44,480 nucleotides of DNA from Photobacterium sanctipauli (GCF_003026495.1 NZ_PYMA01000029.1:1-44480); one strand, 5' to 3'. Counted from the first letter of the stretch, positions 24,858 to 34,000 are shown. Notes: a model not told the origin generated them from the sequence alone. Translations and numbers: made by a program.

Positions 24858-26096
24858 ATGAACATTGTTGATCGTTTTCTGAATTACACTCGCATTAATA
24901 CCACGACAAACAGGGAAAAGGGTGCGGCAGGTATTATGCCTTCCTCACCGGGGCAGATGGAGCTGGCGCAATTGTTGGCCAATGAACTTCAAGCATTAGG
25001 CTTGGTTGACATCGATCTTCGTGATACGGCTATTTTGACTGCAACGTTACCTGCCAATACCGATAAAATCATTCCAACGGTATCGTTTTTTGCCCATCTC
25101 GATACCAGTGCAGAGCAAACAAACGATACCAAAGCCCAAGTTGTGCGTTATGACGGGGGCGACATTGTTCTTAATCCTTCTCTTGATATCGTACTAAAGC
25201 AAGCCAAGTTTCCAGAGGTAGCAGCATACCAAGGGCAGGATATTATCGTGACTGACGGTACCAGCTTGTTGGGAGCGGATGATAAGGCGGCGATTGCTGC
25301 CATCCTGAATGCATTGCAGGTATTACAAGTGAACCCTGAAATTGAGCATGGTGAAGTGAAAGTGGCTTTTGTGCCAGACGAAGAGCAAGGCTTGCGCGGC
25401 GCGAAGGCATTTGATGTTGAGGCGTTCGGTGCTGACTTCGGCTATACACTCGATTGCTGTGGCATTGGTGAGTTTGTCCATGAAAACTGGAATGCGGGTA
25501 ATGCCGTGATCACTTTCAACGGCCAATCGGCACACCCGATGTCTGCGAAAGGTAAGCTGAAAAACTCATTGCTTATGGCGCATAAGTTCATAGCGATGCT
25601 GCCTGGCGGCGAGGCGCCGGAGTATACCGACGGTACAGAAGGTTACTACTGGGTCAAAGAGCTGGCGGGTAACAGTGCCAAGACCGTGCTTAAAATGGAT
25701 ATTCGTGATTTTTGCCAGCAAGGCTATGCCAAACGCATGGCATTCTTACAACAACTGGCCGATAGCTGTGAAGGCTTGTGGGGGGAAGGTTCAATTGATA
25801 TCGATCTTTCCTACCGTTACGAAAATGTAGCCAATAGCCTACAAGGCGACGCGGCATTCCCGATTGATATTGCCAAGGAAGCGTATAAGCGTAATGGTAT
25901 CGAGATGAAAGCGATTCCGATGCGTGGTGGCTATGATGGGGCAGTGTTGTCGCAAAAAGGACTACCTTGCCCGAACATTTTTACGGGTGCCCATAATTTC
26001 CACTCTATCTATGAGTACTTGCCTGTCCCGTCATTAGAAGCGGCAAGTAATGTCGTCGTGGATGTTATCTGCATTACGGCTGAAAGAGCGAAATAA
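24858..26096 (+). CDS. pepT: Peptidase T (tripeptide aminopeptidase)
   Basis: A 412-residue cytoplasmic zinc aminopeptidase of family M20, cleaving N-terminal residues from tripeptides. Metal and catalytic residues are visible: His80 and Asp82 in FFAHLDTS, bridging Asp141 in LLGADDKAAIAA, and Glu175/Glu176 in VPDEEQGLRGAK. GQSAHPMSAKGK carries the dimerisation-domain His, and GAHNFHSIYEYLPV the last metal His. Length agrees with E. coli PepT (408). GGAGAGATC lies before the ATG. Together with PepE and the DtpA-type importer in this window it points to peptide scavenging. Confidence 0.95.
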   Translation: MNIVDRFLNYTRINTTTNREKGAAGIMPSSPGQMELAQLLANELQALGLVDIDLRDTAILTATLPANTDKIIPTVSFFAHLDTSAEQTNDTKAQVVRYDGGDIVLNPSLDIVLKQAKFPEVAAYQGQDIIVTDGTSLLGADDKAAIAAILNALQVLQVNPEIEHGEVKVAFVPDEEQGLRGAKAFDVEAFGADFGYTLDCCGIGEFVHENWNAGNAVITFNGQSAHPMSAKGKLKNSLLMAHKFIAMLPGGEAPEYTDGTEGYYWVKELAGNSAKTVLKMDIRDFCQQGYAKRMAFLQQLADSCEGLWGEGSIDIDLSYRYENVANSLQGDAAFPIDIAKEAYKRNGIEMKAIPMRGGYDGAVLSQKGLPCPNIFTGAHNFHSIYEYLPVPSLEAASNVVVDVICITAERAK

Positions 26097-26131
26097 GACT
26101 CGTCAGTTAAATTTACCCTGCCAAAATTGAA

Positions 26132-26161
26132 AAAGGCCGCAAACTTACGTTTGCGGCCTTT
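26132..26161. terminator. Bidirectional terminator
   Basis: AAAGGCCGCAAAC (26132-26144) pairs perfectly with GTTTGCGGCCTTT (26149-26161), loop TTAC, between the convergent pepT and symporter genes. Confidence 0.88.
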
Positions 26162-26196
26162 GCTTTATCTAAATCTTAGCTTGATCTAGGTCTTAA

Positions 26197-27681
26197 TTAT
26201 TTGGTTGCAGCTGCTGGCTTCGCATCTTCTGGATGCCATGCACCATCTAGCTCGTCTAGCTCAGGGAACTTAGAGCGGTCGAACTCAGGTGTCTTGCCTT
26301 GCTTAAGCTGAACTTCGTAGTCTTTGATAACTTTGATAGCCAGTTTAGATAGCAGCACAAGCGCAACAATGTTGATCAGTGCCATCATACCCATTGACGC
26401 ATCAGCTAGGTTCCATACCACAGGTAGAGAAGCCACAGAGCCGAACATCACCATCGCAAGCACACATAGGCGGAATGCAAACAGACCTTTCTTGGTGTTG
26501 CCGTTTAGGAACATGATGTTAGTTTCTGCATAGCTGTAGTTCGCAATGATAGATGAGAAACAGAACAGTAGGATTGCAGCCGCCATGAAGTAAGTCGTCC
26601 AGCCACCAAGCTCGCTTGTTAGCGCTTGCTGAAGCAGGCCGATACCTGACGCCGCATCTGGCTGATCCATCACGCCTGTTAGCATGATCATTGCCGCAGA
26701 CGCTGTACAGATAACGATGGTATCAACAAATACGCCTAGCATCTGAACAAAACCTTGAGAAGCAGGGTGGTTCGGGTTTGGTGTCGCACTTGCAGCAACG
26801 TTTGCCGCAGAACCCATACCAGCTTCGTTCGAGAACAAACCACGTGCGATACCGCTTTGCATTGCTTGAGCAATGGTGTAAGCCACACCACCCGCAGCGG
26901 CTTCTTGCCAGCCGAATGCGTGCTTAACGATCAGTGAGATGACTGCTGGTAGCTCAGTGATGTTCATCAATACGATGACCAGCGCAATAGCAAGGTAGCC
27001 GATAGCCATTACCGGTACGATGCGTGCTGATGCTGCAGCAATCTTACGAAGGCCGCCCATGATGAAGAACGCTGAGAAAGCAACAATAACCACACCCATG
27101 ATGGTTTGGTTAAAACCAAATGAGTGGCTTAGTGCATCAGTAATGGTGTTTGCCTGAACTGCGTTGAACACAAGACCGAAAGCGATGATTAGGAATACAG
27201 AGAACAGGCTGCCCATCCAGCGCATGCCTAGGCCTTTTTCCATGTAATAAGCAGGACCACCGCGGTACTGACCATCAACATCTTTGGTTTTGTAAATTTG
27301 GGCTAGTGTTGACTCGATAAATGCAGTCGACATACCGAATAGGGCAATGACCCACATCCAGAAGATAGCACCTGGACCGCCAACAGTAAGCGCAACTGCA
27401 ACACCGGCCATGTTACCTGTACCTACACGTGCAGCCATTGAGGTGCAGAACACTTGATAAGAGCTAATGCCATTATCTACATCTTTGCCGCTTTTTAGTA
27501 CGGCAACTGCGTGTTTGAATTGACGAATTTGAATGAAGCCTAAACGTAAAGTGAAGTAGACACCTACTGCAACCAGTAAGTAAACAAGGAGTTGGCCCCA
27601 TAGAACACCGTTAACAGCGCCGATCACAGTCATCAGACCATCATTCAGCGACGTTAGCCAAGATTCGTTAGTAACACTCAT
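26197..27681 (-). CDS. Sodium:alanine/glycine symporter, AGCS family
   Basis: A 494-residue inner-membrane Na+-coupled amino-acid importer. The start is the ATG at 27679-27681 (MSVTNESW), which has AGGA 7 nt upstream; 20 further codons upstream are open but have no ribosome-binding site. About 10-11 hydrophobic segments. Family hallmarks include the SMAARVGTGNMAGVAVAL segment, GGPAYYMEKGLGMRW, and GIARGLFSNEAGMGSAANVA (the AGCS signature). Substrates of the family are alanine or glycine. In V. cholerae a related gene follows a tandem glycine riboswitch; I searched the upstream region by eye for its conserved CCGAAG and AGGTAAAAGGAC elements and found none. Two palindromes lie upstream instead. 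Confidence 0.92.
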   Translation of the reverse strand: MSVTNESWLTSLNDGLMTVIGAVNGVLWGQLLVYLLVAVGVYFTLRLGFIQIRQFKHAVAVLKSGKDVDNGISSYQVFCTSMAARVGTGNMAGVAVALTVGGPGAIFWMWVIALFGMSTAFIESTLAQIYKTKDVDGQYRGGPAYYMEKGLGMRWMGSLFSVFLIIAFGLVFNAVQANTITDALSHSFGFNQTIMGVVIVAFSAFFIMGGLRKIAAASARIVPVMAIGYLAIALVIVLMNITELPAVISLIVKHAFGWQEAAAGGVAYTIAQAMQSGIARGLFSNEAGMGSAANVAASATPNPNHPASQGFVQMLGVFVDTIVICTASAAMIMLTGVMDQPDAASGIGLLQQALTSELGGWTTYFMAAAILLFCFSSIIANYSYAETNIMFLNGNTKKGLFAFRLCVLAMVMFGSVASLPVVWNLADASMGMMALINIVALVLLSKLAIKVIKDYEVQLKQGKTPEFDRSKFPELDELDGAWHPEDAKPAAATK

Positions 27682-27807
27682 AGTATTTTCCTGTAAATGA
27701 CGCCCAGCAAAGACGCTCGCTGGGCTAACTGGAACGTCCATTTATATGTCAGTTCATGAATATGATTCTGAATTTATATTTGTTATTACTCGTCATTGAG
27801 CATTTAT

Positions 27808-27829
27808 TTGTAACTAGTGGAAGTTACAA
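27808..27829. promoter_or_regulatory. Palindrome upstream of the AGCS symporter, 1
   Basis: TTGTAACT and AGTTACAA are exact inverted repeats with a 6-bp spacer, 127 bp upstream of the symporter start. A candidate binding site for a dimeric regulator. Confidence 0.45.
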
Positions 27830-27831
27830 TT

Positions 27832-27857
27832 ATGAAACATTGAATCAGTTGTTTCAT
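27832..27857. promoter_or_regulatory. Palindrome upstream of the AGCS symporter, 2
   Basis: ATGAAACA and TGTTTCAT are exact inverted repeats with a 10-bp spacer, starting 2 bp after the first palindrome. The two together suggest a composite operator. Confidence 0.45.
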
Positions 27858-28253
27858 CTGTAGACGGGGCTGTAAGTTAGCACATAATTTGGAAGTAACA
27901 GTGAGATCTATATCACGTTTTATGAATGATTTTACTGCAAAAGAAGGTTGCAGTATGATGTGTTATTAAATAAGTTGTTTTATTTCAGTGTTTTAGTTTG
28001 TTTATAACTAGTGTAATTAACTTTCTAAATATACAGTGTTCAATTGATAATATATTCGAATTTTACTCTTTATTAACAAGATTCGCTGGCATTTTTAACT
28101 TTAAAGTCATTCAATTGTGCTGGTTTTCATTAACATTTGAATTAATTGGTAACGTGTATTGGTCGAAGTTGTTGTTTGTTTTGTGTTTGCATGTAACGGC
28201 AAAGCCGCAAACTTGTATGCGGCTCTGAATCGGGCTTGAATAAAAAGTGAATA

Positions 28254-28454
28254 TTAATGAAGGGTTAGAGAGGCAGCATCATAGACATAATGGCCATCTT
28301 CTTCTTTGTTCGGGGCTTGAACGTGATTGTTTTCGGATGAACCTTGGGCTGAAACCGTAAATTGGTGGCCGCAGATACACAGGTAACGGTTATCACCAGA
28401 AACTAAAAATTCTTCATCTTGACCGCATTTACAGCACTTGGGTTGACTCGGCAT
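28254..28454 (-). CDS. Small zinc-ribbon protein (66 residues)
   Basis: Starts MPSQPKCCKCGQDEEF and carries one rubredoxin-like knuckle pair: C-C-x-C-G at residues 7-11 and C-x-C-G in YLCICGHQF (about 28-36), predicted to bind one zinc. The C-terminal 30 residues are polar and probably disordered. AAGGAG sits 8 nt before the ATG, a strong ribosome-binding site that supports a real gene. Monocistronic. Such mini zinc ribbons are common in Vibrionaceae but their role is unknown to me. Confidence 0.75.
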   Translation of the reverse strand: MPSQPKCCKCGQDEEFLVSGDNRYLCICGHQFTVSAQGSSENNHVQAPNKEEDGHYVYDAASLTLH

Positions 28455-28766
28455 ACGCCACTCCTTATTAGTATAATAATTACCATCATAGTGGTAGTTA
28501 ATATGACAGGAAATCAGCGCGTTGATTTTATTGGATTGATCGCTAAGTTTGGAAATTTGCCAGCATACAGGTTTGAATTTTATCGCGTAATGGTATAGGC
28601 ATAACGGTATTCGTATTGTTGGTCGGTTTGTAGCCGAAGTCGCAGTGGATGCTGAGTTGTAGGCTATAAAAGTAGGGCGATAGGAGAGTTCTACTAAAAG
28701 AAAACCCGCACGAGGCGGGTTTTCATTAAATTAACTGAGTCGTACTTAATAGCAACTAAGCTGTAC
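28455..28766. other. Intergenic region between the zinc-ribbon gene and malic enzyme
   Basis: 312 bp containing the zinc-ribbon promoter and the malic-enzyme terminator. The only frame of note is 31 codons long (from about 28504) without a ribosome-binding site. Nothing else seen. Confidence 0.5.
28700..28724 (-). terminator. Terminator of the malic enzyme gene
   Basis: GAAAACCCGC (28700-28709) pairs with GCGGGTTTTC (28715-28724), loop of 5 nt. Read on the minus strand it is followed by TTTTA. Confidence 0.85.
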
Positions 28767-30455
28767 TTAGAATGAAGTACGCTTGTAGCGACGGTATTCT
28801 GACTTCCAGAAGTTATCGTCGATCTTCTCTTTAATACGCTCGTCAGTATTTTTCGGTGCTTTCTTCTGCTCAACCGCTTTTTTAGCTACGGCGAAAGCAA
28901 TGTGACGTGAAACGCTTTGGATTTCTTCCAATGGTGGAAGAAGTGCACCTTGACCGTTAATTGCCAGCGGAGAACACTCAGCTAGGGCACGGCTACTTTC
29001 CATCAGCATTTCGTCAGTAACACGACGTGCACCCACAGCCAATACGCCTAGGCCAATGCCAGGGAAGATGTAGCTGTTATTACACTGTGCGATTGGGTAA
29101 GTTTTACCGTTGTATACCACTGGCTCAAATGGTGAACCCGTTGCCACTAGTGCGTTACCGTCAGTCCAGCGGATCAGATCAGCTGGCGTTGCTTCAACTC
29201 GGCTAGTTGGGTTTGAAAGTGGGAAGATGATCGGGCGATCGCAATTTGCATGCATTTCACGGATCACTTCTTCACTGAATAGGCCCGGTACGCCAGATAC
29301 ACCAATCAGTACGGTTGGTTTAGCATTACGCATGACGTCAAGCAGTGAGATATTGTTGTCTTCGGTATCCCACTCATTGATTTTGCTACGTGTCTGAACC
29401 AACTTCTTCTGGAAGTTGATGAGGTTCGGCATGTCGTCAACTAGCAGACCCCAGCGGTCAACCATGTAAACCTGGCTACGTGCTTGATCTTCACTGATCC
29501 CTTCAGAAACCATCTGAGCGATGATCGCTTCAGCGATACCACAACCAGCAGAGCCCGCGCCTAGGAAGGTGATACGCTGCTCAGACAGCTTGCTGCCTGC
29601 TGCTTTACAAGCTGCTAGTAGGGAACCTACGGTCACAGCTGCGGTGCCTTGGATGTCATCGTTAAAACAACATACTTTATCTTTATAGCGCTCAAGCAGT
29701 GGCATTGCGTTTTTCTGTGCGAAATCTTCGAACTGAATTAGCGCATCAGGCCAACGCTCTTTTACTGCTTGGATAAATTCATCAACAAAGTTTTCGTATT
29801 CCTGACCAGAAATACGAGGGTGACGCCAACCCATGTACATTGGGTCTGACAGTCGCTGCGGGTTGTTAGTACCTACATCCAGAACAACAGGAAGAGTGTA
29901 AGCTGGGCTGATACCACCACAAGCGGTATATAGAGATAGCTTACCAATTGGAATACCCATGCCGCCGATACCCTGGTCGCCAAGACCAAGAATACGCTCG
30001 CCGTCAGTCACAACGATAACTTTTACGTTGTGGCGAGATGCGTTGTTTAGCATGTCTTCGATACGGTCACGGTTCGGGTAAGAGATAAATAGACCACGAC
30101 CACGACGGTAGATGTTAGAGAAATCTTCACACGCCGCACCTACAGTTGGGGTGTAGATGATTGGCATCATTTCAGAGATGTGGCTTTCAACAAGACGGTA
30201 GAAAAGGGTCTCGTTGGTATCTTGGATATTGCGCAGGTAAATGTGCTTATCCATATCGTTATCAAACTTTTGGTACTGTTGATAAGCACGTTCTGTTTGT
30301 TCTTCAATCGTCTCGATTGCTTCTGGAAGTAAGCCTTCCAGGTTGAAGAACATGCGTTCTTCGACAGAGAATGCACTACCTTTGTTTAGTAGGGGAGTTT
30401 CTAATAACGCAGGTCCAGCGTAGGGAATATAGAGAGGACGTTTATTGTTGTTCAT
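28767..30455 (-). CDS. maeA: NAD-dependent malic enzyme
   Basis: A 562-residue cytoplasmic enzyme converting malate to pyruvate and CO2 with NAD+ (E. coli MaeA/SfcA has 565). Family stretches in order: FYRLVESHISEMMPIIYTPT (about 95-114), RGLFISYPNRDRIEDML, the signature VVTDGERILGLGDQGIGGMG (about 150-169), the metal-binding FEDFAQKNA with CFNDDIQGTA, and the NAD Rossmann loop FLGAGSAGCGIAEAI. It feeds pyruvate from TCA intermediates and pairs logically with a C4-dicarboxylate carrier, though they are not linked in an operon. Single gene with its own terminator. Confidence 0.96.
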   Translation of the reverse strand: MNNNKRPLYIPYAGPALLETPLLNKGSAFSVEERMFFNLEGLLPEAIETIEEQTERAYQQYQKFDNDMDKHIYLRNIQDTNETLFYRLVESHISEMMPIIYTPTVGAACEDFSNIYRRGRGLFISYPNRDRIEDMLNNASRHNVKVIVVTDGERILGLGDQGIGGMGIPIGKLSLYTACGGISPAYTLPVVLDVGTNNPQRLSDPMYMGWRHPRISGQEYENFVDEFIQAVKERWPDALIQFEDFAQKNAMPLLERYKDKVCCFNDDIQGTAAVTVGSLLAACKAAGSKLSEQRITFLGAGSAGCGIAEAIIAQMVSEGISEDQARSQVYMVDRWGLLVDDMPNLINFQKKLVQTRSKINEWDTEDNNISLLDVMRNAKPTVLIGVSGVPGLFSEEVIREMHANCDRPIIFPLSNPTSRVEATPADLIRWTDGNALVATGSPFEPVVYNGKTYPIAQCNNSYIFPGIGLGVLAVGARRVTDEMLMESSRALAECSPLAINGQGALLPPLEEIQSVSRHIAFAVAKKAVEQKKAPKNTDERIKEKIDDNFWKSEYRRYKRTSF

Positions 30456-30936
30456 GCAATAGACTCTGTTTCTGTGGTAGCCAAGAGGAGAAAAGCATCG
30501 CTGTTTTTCATGTAGGCAATTATCGTAGATCTACATTGCTTATATTTCAAAGGGAAACCCACTGTTTTTCGCGCTTGAGATCATGTTTTTTAGTATTTTT
30601 TTACGGTCTTTAACACGGTAAATCGAATTAAGTTTCAGTTGTGTGATCTTTTTATTATTTTGGTTGCAAATTTGATCTATTTGTTTCTTATTGGTTTCTT
30701 TGTTTGTGGGTGAAATGGCGTGAAATTAACTTATCTATTTTTGAACGCTGTGACACGGAATTAGTGTTGCGAATTTGTTGTTATTGTTTCTTTTACGATC
30801 GATTGCCGTTGCTGCTTGTTAATTCTTTTGGTGTAAAATGATCGCTGTACTGCTTTTGATTTTTGTAAATCTTGGATCAGTTCAAACGCAAAAAGCCAGC
30901 AGACTGATTGCTGGCGTTTTTCTTATCGAGGGGTAG
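30456..30936. other. Intergenic region between malic enzyme and deacetylase genes
   Basis: 481 bp, AT-rich. A perfect 10-bp palindrome GTAGATCTAC (30525-30534) lies 70 bp upstream of the malic-enzyme start and may be an operator. The far end carries the deacetylase terminator. No RNA gene recognised. Confidence 0.45.
30890..30921 (-). terminator. Terminator of the polysaccharide deacetylase gene
   Basis: GCCAGCA (30895-30901) pairs with TGCTGGC (30909-30915), flanked by A-rich and T-rich runs so that it can act on either strand, 16 nt after the stop. Confidence 0.7.
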
Positions 30937-31980
30937 CTACTCAGCCATAACTAGCCACTGCTGTGAAAGCCAATAAAATGGCGAGCCGTTTCGGTGTGGC
31001 GCGGTGCAGTTAACGCGATGCCGGCCATTACCCAGTGGCTGTTGTGGGATAACTGAAAACGAGGTATCGGATAACCAGTTGGGCTCAAGTGCTTGCCCAT
31101 TAATGTAGCAGCGCAGGTGTGGGTAGTAAGCGTCCTTGGAGGGCAGCAGATTAACCGTCATTGTAGGTTGGCGCTGCTGGGTTACCGGATCAGGTAGTTC
31201 GCTATAGTTCAGTGGAAGCGGGTGTGCGTTGATCTTGTGGCGTAGTGAGTTGACTGAGCCATAGTTGCCTGCGGCGTTATAGCGAGGCAGGGCTTGCCAA
31301 TCGCTATTCAAACCAATAGAGCCAGATTGCTGACCGAAAGCAATGTAGCCTTGTTCGCTTACCCAGTGTTTGAGCTCATTGTTATATTCGCCATAAGGGT
31401 AGGCAAACAGCATGGGTGCTGTTCCAATTTCTTCTTTTATTCTCTGCTGGGCTTTATTGATGCTGTCTTTGGCGTTTTGTAGCCAGTGGGCATCGTTCAA
31501 ACTGCTTCGTACAAGGTAGCCATGATCGGTTGTGTGGTTGGCGATGGTGGCCCCATTTTTCGACATTTCTTTGAGTTGCTGCCAGTTACAGTAGCCGGTG
31601 TAGCCCTTATCAACAGGGGCTGTGCTGACAAAAACGGTAAATGGAAGCCCTCGGCGTTTCAGCTCTGGGTAGGCATTTTCGCACACAGACACAAAACCAT
31701 CGTCAAAAGTGAGTGCCAAGCTTTTTTCATTTAGCGCTTCACCAGTCTGAATACGGTGAACCATCTCTTCAAGGCCAATGATTTTGTAACCTTGCTCCTC
31801 AAAGTGATCCAATTGCTCAGCAAATTGCGCAGTGGTGGTTGATGTTGAGTGAGGCGTATCGTCAGCAATGTGGTGATATAGCAAAATATTCGCGGATTGT
31901 GCGTGAATTGACGCCGAAAAGACTATACCAGATAGCACTGAAGGTAGCGCAATACGAGAAAGCAGGGACATAAAAAACAC
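30937..31980 (-). CDS. Exported polysaccharide deacetylase family protein (NodB fold)
   Basis: A 347-residue secreted protein; signal peptide about 1-27 with cleavage near IHAQS. The NodB domain has LALTFDDGF (Asp93, Asp94: general base and metal ligand) and the metal His pair H149-x3-H153 in NHTTDH; FAYPYGEYN is motif 4-like. LLYHHI near the start of the mature protein is typical of the PgaB/YadE-like branch. About 110 C-terminal residues form an additional beta-rich, Cys-containing region (CYING, VNCTAP), perhaps carbohydrate-binding. It probably removes N-acetyl groups from an envelope polysaccharide; the substrate is unknown. Confidence 0.88.
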   Translation of the reverse strand: MFFMSLLSRIALPSVLSGIVFSASIHAQSANILLYHHIADDTPHSTSTTTAQFAEQLDHFEEQGYKIIGLEEMVHRIQTGEALNEKSLALTFDDGFVSVCENAYPELKRRGLPFTVFVSTAPVDKGYTGYCNWQQLKEMSKNGATIANHTTDHGYLVRSSLNDAHWLQNAKDSINKAQQRIKEEIGTAPMLFAYPYGEYNNELKHWVSEQGYIAFGQQSGSIGLNSDWQALPRYNAAGNYGSVNSLRHKINAHPLPLNYSELPDPVTQQRQPTMTVNLLPSKDAYYPHLRCYINGQALEPNWLSDTSFSVIPQQPLGNGRHRVNCTAPHRNGSPFYWLSQQWLVMAE

Positions 31981-32238
31981 TTAATGAGTGGGCGTTGAAA
32001 ACGATTGTAACGCTTTGTTGGATATGGGGTTCGCATTGTACGCATCTTTTATTGTAATGAAAGTAGATCGTACCAAGGCATTAACTTTGTTAATTTGTTG
32101 GTGGCATACTTTTGCTTATATCAATCGGTGCATGATATATGAATTAATAGTTTTATCATTAGCCGGAATGGCGCTCTAGAATGGTCGCTTCGACATCCTT
32201 TTGTAAATAAACCAGAGAAAGAGTTCAAGGACGAAGCA

Positions 32239-33510
32239 ATGACCGCAACACGTCAGCTGTATATGGGCGCAGCTTTATTAGTATCTATTTTATTGGTAGG
32301 GGCATTACTGCTTGGGGAAGGTATCTATTTAAGGCTGATCTTAGGTTTAGCGTTAGGTATTGCTTTAACCAAGGGGGCGATTGGTTTTGCTGGGAGTATT
32401 AACCGAGCCTACCGTCGTGGTTCTACTCAACTCTTGCAAACACTGATGATTTTGTTTGTCGTCACCGCTGTGATTAATGCAGGCTTGTTATACGGCGCCG
32501 AGGCTGGCACTTATAACTTGTGGGTTAACCCAATCAACATAGGTTTGATTGTCGGCGGTTTGATGTTCGGGTTCGGTATGACGCTATCAAGCTGCTGTGC
32601 GTCCGGTGTGATGGTGGAAATGGTGAGCGATGTGCCTAGAGCATTAACCACGCTTGTTGCTTTCGGGTTTGGTGTCTTTATTGGCTTTCCTATCCAGTCA
32701 AGCTCACCCCTTGTCACCGAGACCTTGTTCTCAACGGCTAGCTATGAAGGGCAAGGGGTATTCCTACCCGATTTATTTGCGTGGGGTCCATTAAACGGCT
32801 ATCTGATGTCAATTCTGGTTACGATTGGTTTTGCGGTATTAACGATCAAGCTAGCGAAAAAATATGAACAAAAACGTAAGCAAGATGGCACTTACCTTGG
32901 GGTAGATGCAGAAGCTAACCGTGAGGCAAAAGCATTGGCAAACCAAGCCCCATCGCGATTTGCATGGCTAAGTGGTTTATGGACCATGAACACCGCCGCT
33001 TTGGTTATTGCTATTACCTTCGGTGTCATGATGGCGACAACGGCGAACGGATGGGGAGCATCGTCACCGTTTGGCTTCTGGTTTGGCAAATTACTGCTGA
33101 CCTTTGGCATTGAGCTTGAAACAATTACCTCCTTCACCGGCCGTCCTGAGCAGGTATTTACAACGCCATTTTTTGAGCATGGTGTCTCGGTTCAAAATGC
33201 AGGTATTCTGTTGGGCACCCTAGTTGCGGTGCTATGGATAGGTAAATTTAGTTCACCTTGCAAAACGAACTACTCGTTCAAGCAATACATGCTGTTTGCG
33301 CTTGGTGGGGTGCTAATGGGATTAGGTACGCGTTTTGCCAACGGCTGTAATGTGGGTGCGCTGTACACCCCGATTGCGAATTTCTCGCTGTCTGGCTGGA
33401 TTTTCTTTGCCACGATCATTGCTGGTGGCATTCTAGGAAACCAGTTTGCTCGAAAAGTAAGTTTGATTCCAGTCGCGCCAAAACCTCAGCTTGCTAGCGT
33501 AGGGCGCTAG
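32239..33510 (+). CDS. YeeE/YedE-family sulfur (thiosulfate-type) transporter
   Basis: A 423-residue inner-membrane protein made of two related halves with about 10-12 hydrophobic helices. Conserved Cys motifs that relay thiosulfate-like sulfur in this family are present: SSCCASG with Cys119/Cys120 in half one and FANGCNVGALYTP with Cys370 in half two. A basic cytoplasmic linker (about 205-240) joins the halves. Family members import thiosulfate (TsuA) or supply sulfur/selenium. No SirA/TusA-like partner is adjacent. AAGGA lies 8 nt before the ATG. A hairpin terminator follows at 33573. Confidence 0.87.
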   Translation: MTATRQLYMGAALLVSILLVGALLLGEGIYLRLILGLALGIALTKGAIGFAGSINRAYRRGSTQLLQTLMILFVVTAVINAGLLYGAEAGTYNLWVNPINIGLIVGGLMFGFGMTLSSCCASGVMVEMVSDVPRALTTLVAFGFGVFIGFPIQSSSPLVTETLFSTASYEGQGVFLPDLFAWGPLNGYLMSILVTIGFAVLTIKLAKKYEQKRKQDGTYLGVDAEANREAKALANQAPSRFAWLSGLWTMNTAALVIAITFGVMMATTANGWGASSPFGFWFGKLLLTFGIELETITSFTGRPEQVFTTPFFEHGVSVQNAGILLGTLVAVLWIGKFSSPCKTNYSFKQYMLFALGGVLMGLGTRFANGCNVGALYTPIANFSLSGWIFFATIIAGGILGNQFARKVSLIPVAPKPQLASVGR

Positions 33511-33572
33511 CATAACCGCTGCTTTATTCTGTTAGGCTCGGACTAAACACGAGTAAAAACCGGATCGCTCAG

Positions 33573-33611
33573 TACCCCATGATGCTTGTAGTGTCATAGG
33601 GTATTTCTTTT
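33573..33611 (+). terminator. Terminator of the YeeE/YedE gene
   Basis: TACCCCATGA (33573-33582) pairs with TCATAGGGTA (33594-33603) with one mismatch, followed by TTTCTTTTC. Confidence 0.65.
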
Positions 33612-33733
33612 CTGGCTGGCACGTTTTGGTAAGTGTTTGGCTTATCAATAAGCATAATGAAGACATGAACACCCGAGTGGCTTAGCTAGTCGAGTCAGCT
33701 TGGGATCCATTTTTTGTCTTCAAAGGTGATAGT

Positions 33734-33928
33734 GTGCAGTTAATGTCATGTTCGATTTACTTCAATGAGAAAGTCTATAACTTCCATGCCGTAGAGCGCG
33801 TGTTGTCATTTATGGACAGTACTAACCTCACGTCCGAATCCCTCAATGCCGTGATCAGAACCTATTGCGGTAAGCGTTTTTTTTGCCAAAAGCTAGATGA
33901 GCTAGTCGATATGATGATGTCGCTGTAA
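33734..33928 (+). CDS. Small protein of unknown function (64 residues)
   Basis: The frame starts with GTG at 33734 (AAAGGTG upstream) or ATG at 33743, and ends at TAA 33926-33928. The protein begins MQLMSCSIYFNEKVYNF and is mostly helical, with three Cys, a hydrophobic N-terminal third and ELVDMMMSL at the end. A strong terminator 73 nt after the stop and another just upstream make it a self-contained transcription unit, which supports a real gene. No family recognised. Confidence 0.55.
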   Translation: MQLMSCSIYFNEKVYNFHAVERVLSFMDSTNLTSESLNAVIRTYCGKRFFCQKLDELVDMMMSL

Positions 33929-34000
33929 CAGCACTAAGTGAATGAAGTCACTGACCTCTATATTCGATATAAAACAATAACGTTTGTAGTACCTCTGTTC

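Larger units (their letters stand above)
27682..28253. other. Long AT-rich intergenic region
   Basis: 572 bp between the symporter and a zinc-ribbon gene. Close to the symporter there is a leader hairpin (GCCCAGC at 27702-27708 with GCTGGGC at 27719-27725), then two perfect palindromes at 27808-27857. Further away is a lone hairpin (AGCCGCA at 28203-28209, TGCGGCT at 28218-28224) resembling the pepT terminator but without a T-tract. A 76-codon open frame at 27998-28228 has no ribosome-binding site and overlaps that hairpin, so I do not call it. Confidence 0.5.

Noticed and set aside
27901..27916. GTGAGATCTATATCAC as a CRP site upstream of the symporter
   Set aside because: Half-site spacing is 8 bp, so it does not fit CRP.
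27998..28228. 76-codon open frame in the symporter upstream region
   Set aside because: No ribosome-binding site, AT-rich low-complexity translation dominated by Phe, Ile and Leu, and it overlaps a hairpin.
30839..30937. 32-codon frame starting MIAVLLLIFVNLGS after a -10-like sequence
   Set aside because: It runs through the deacetylase terminator and has no clear ribosome-binding site.
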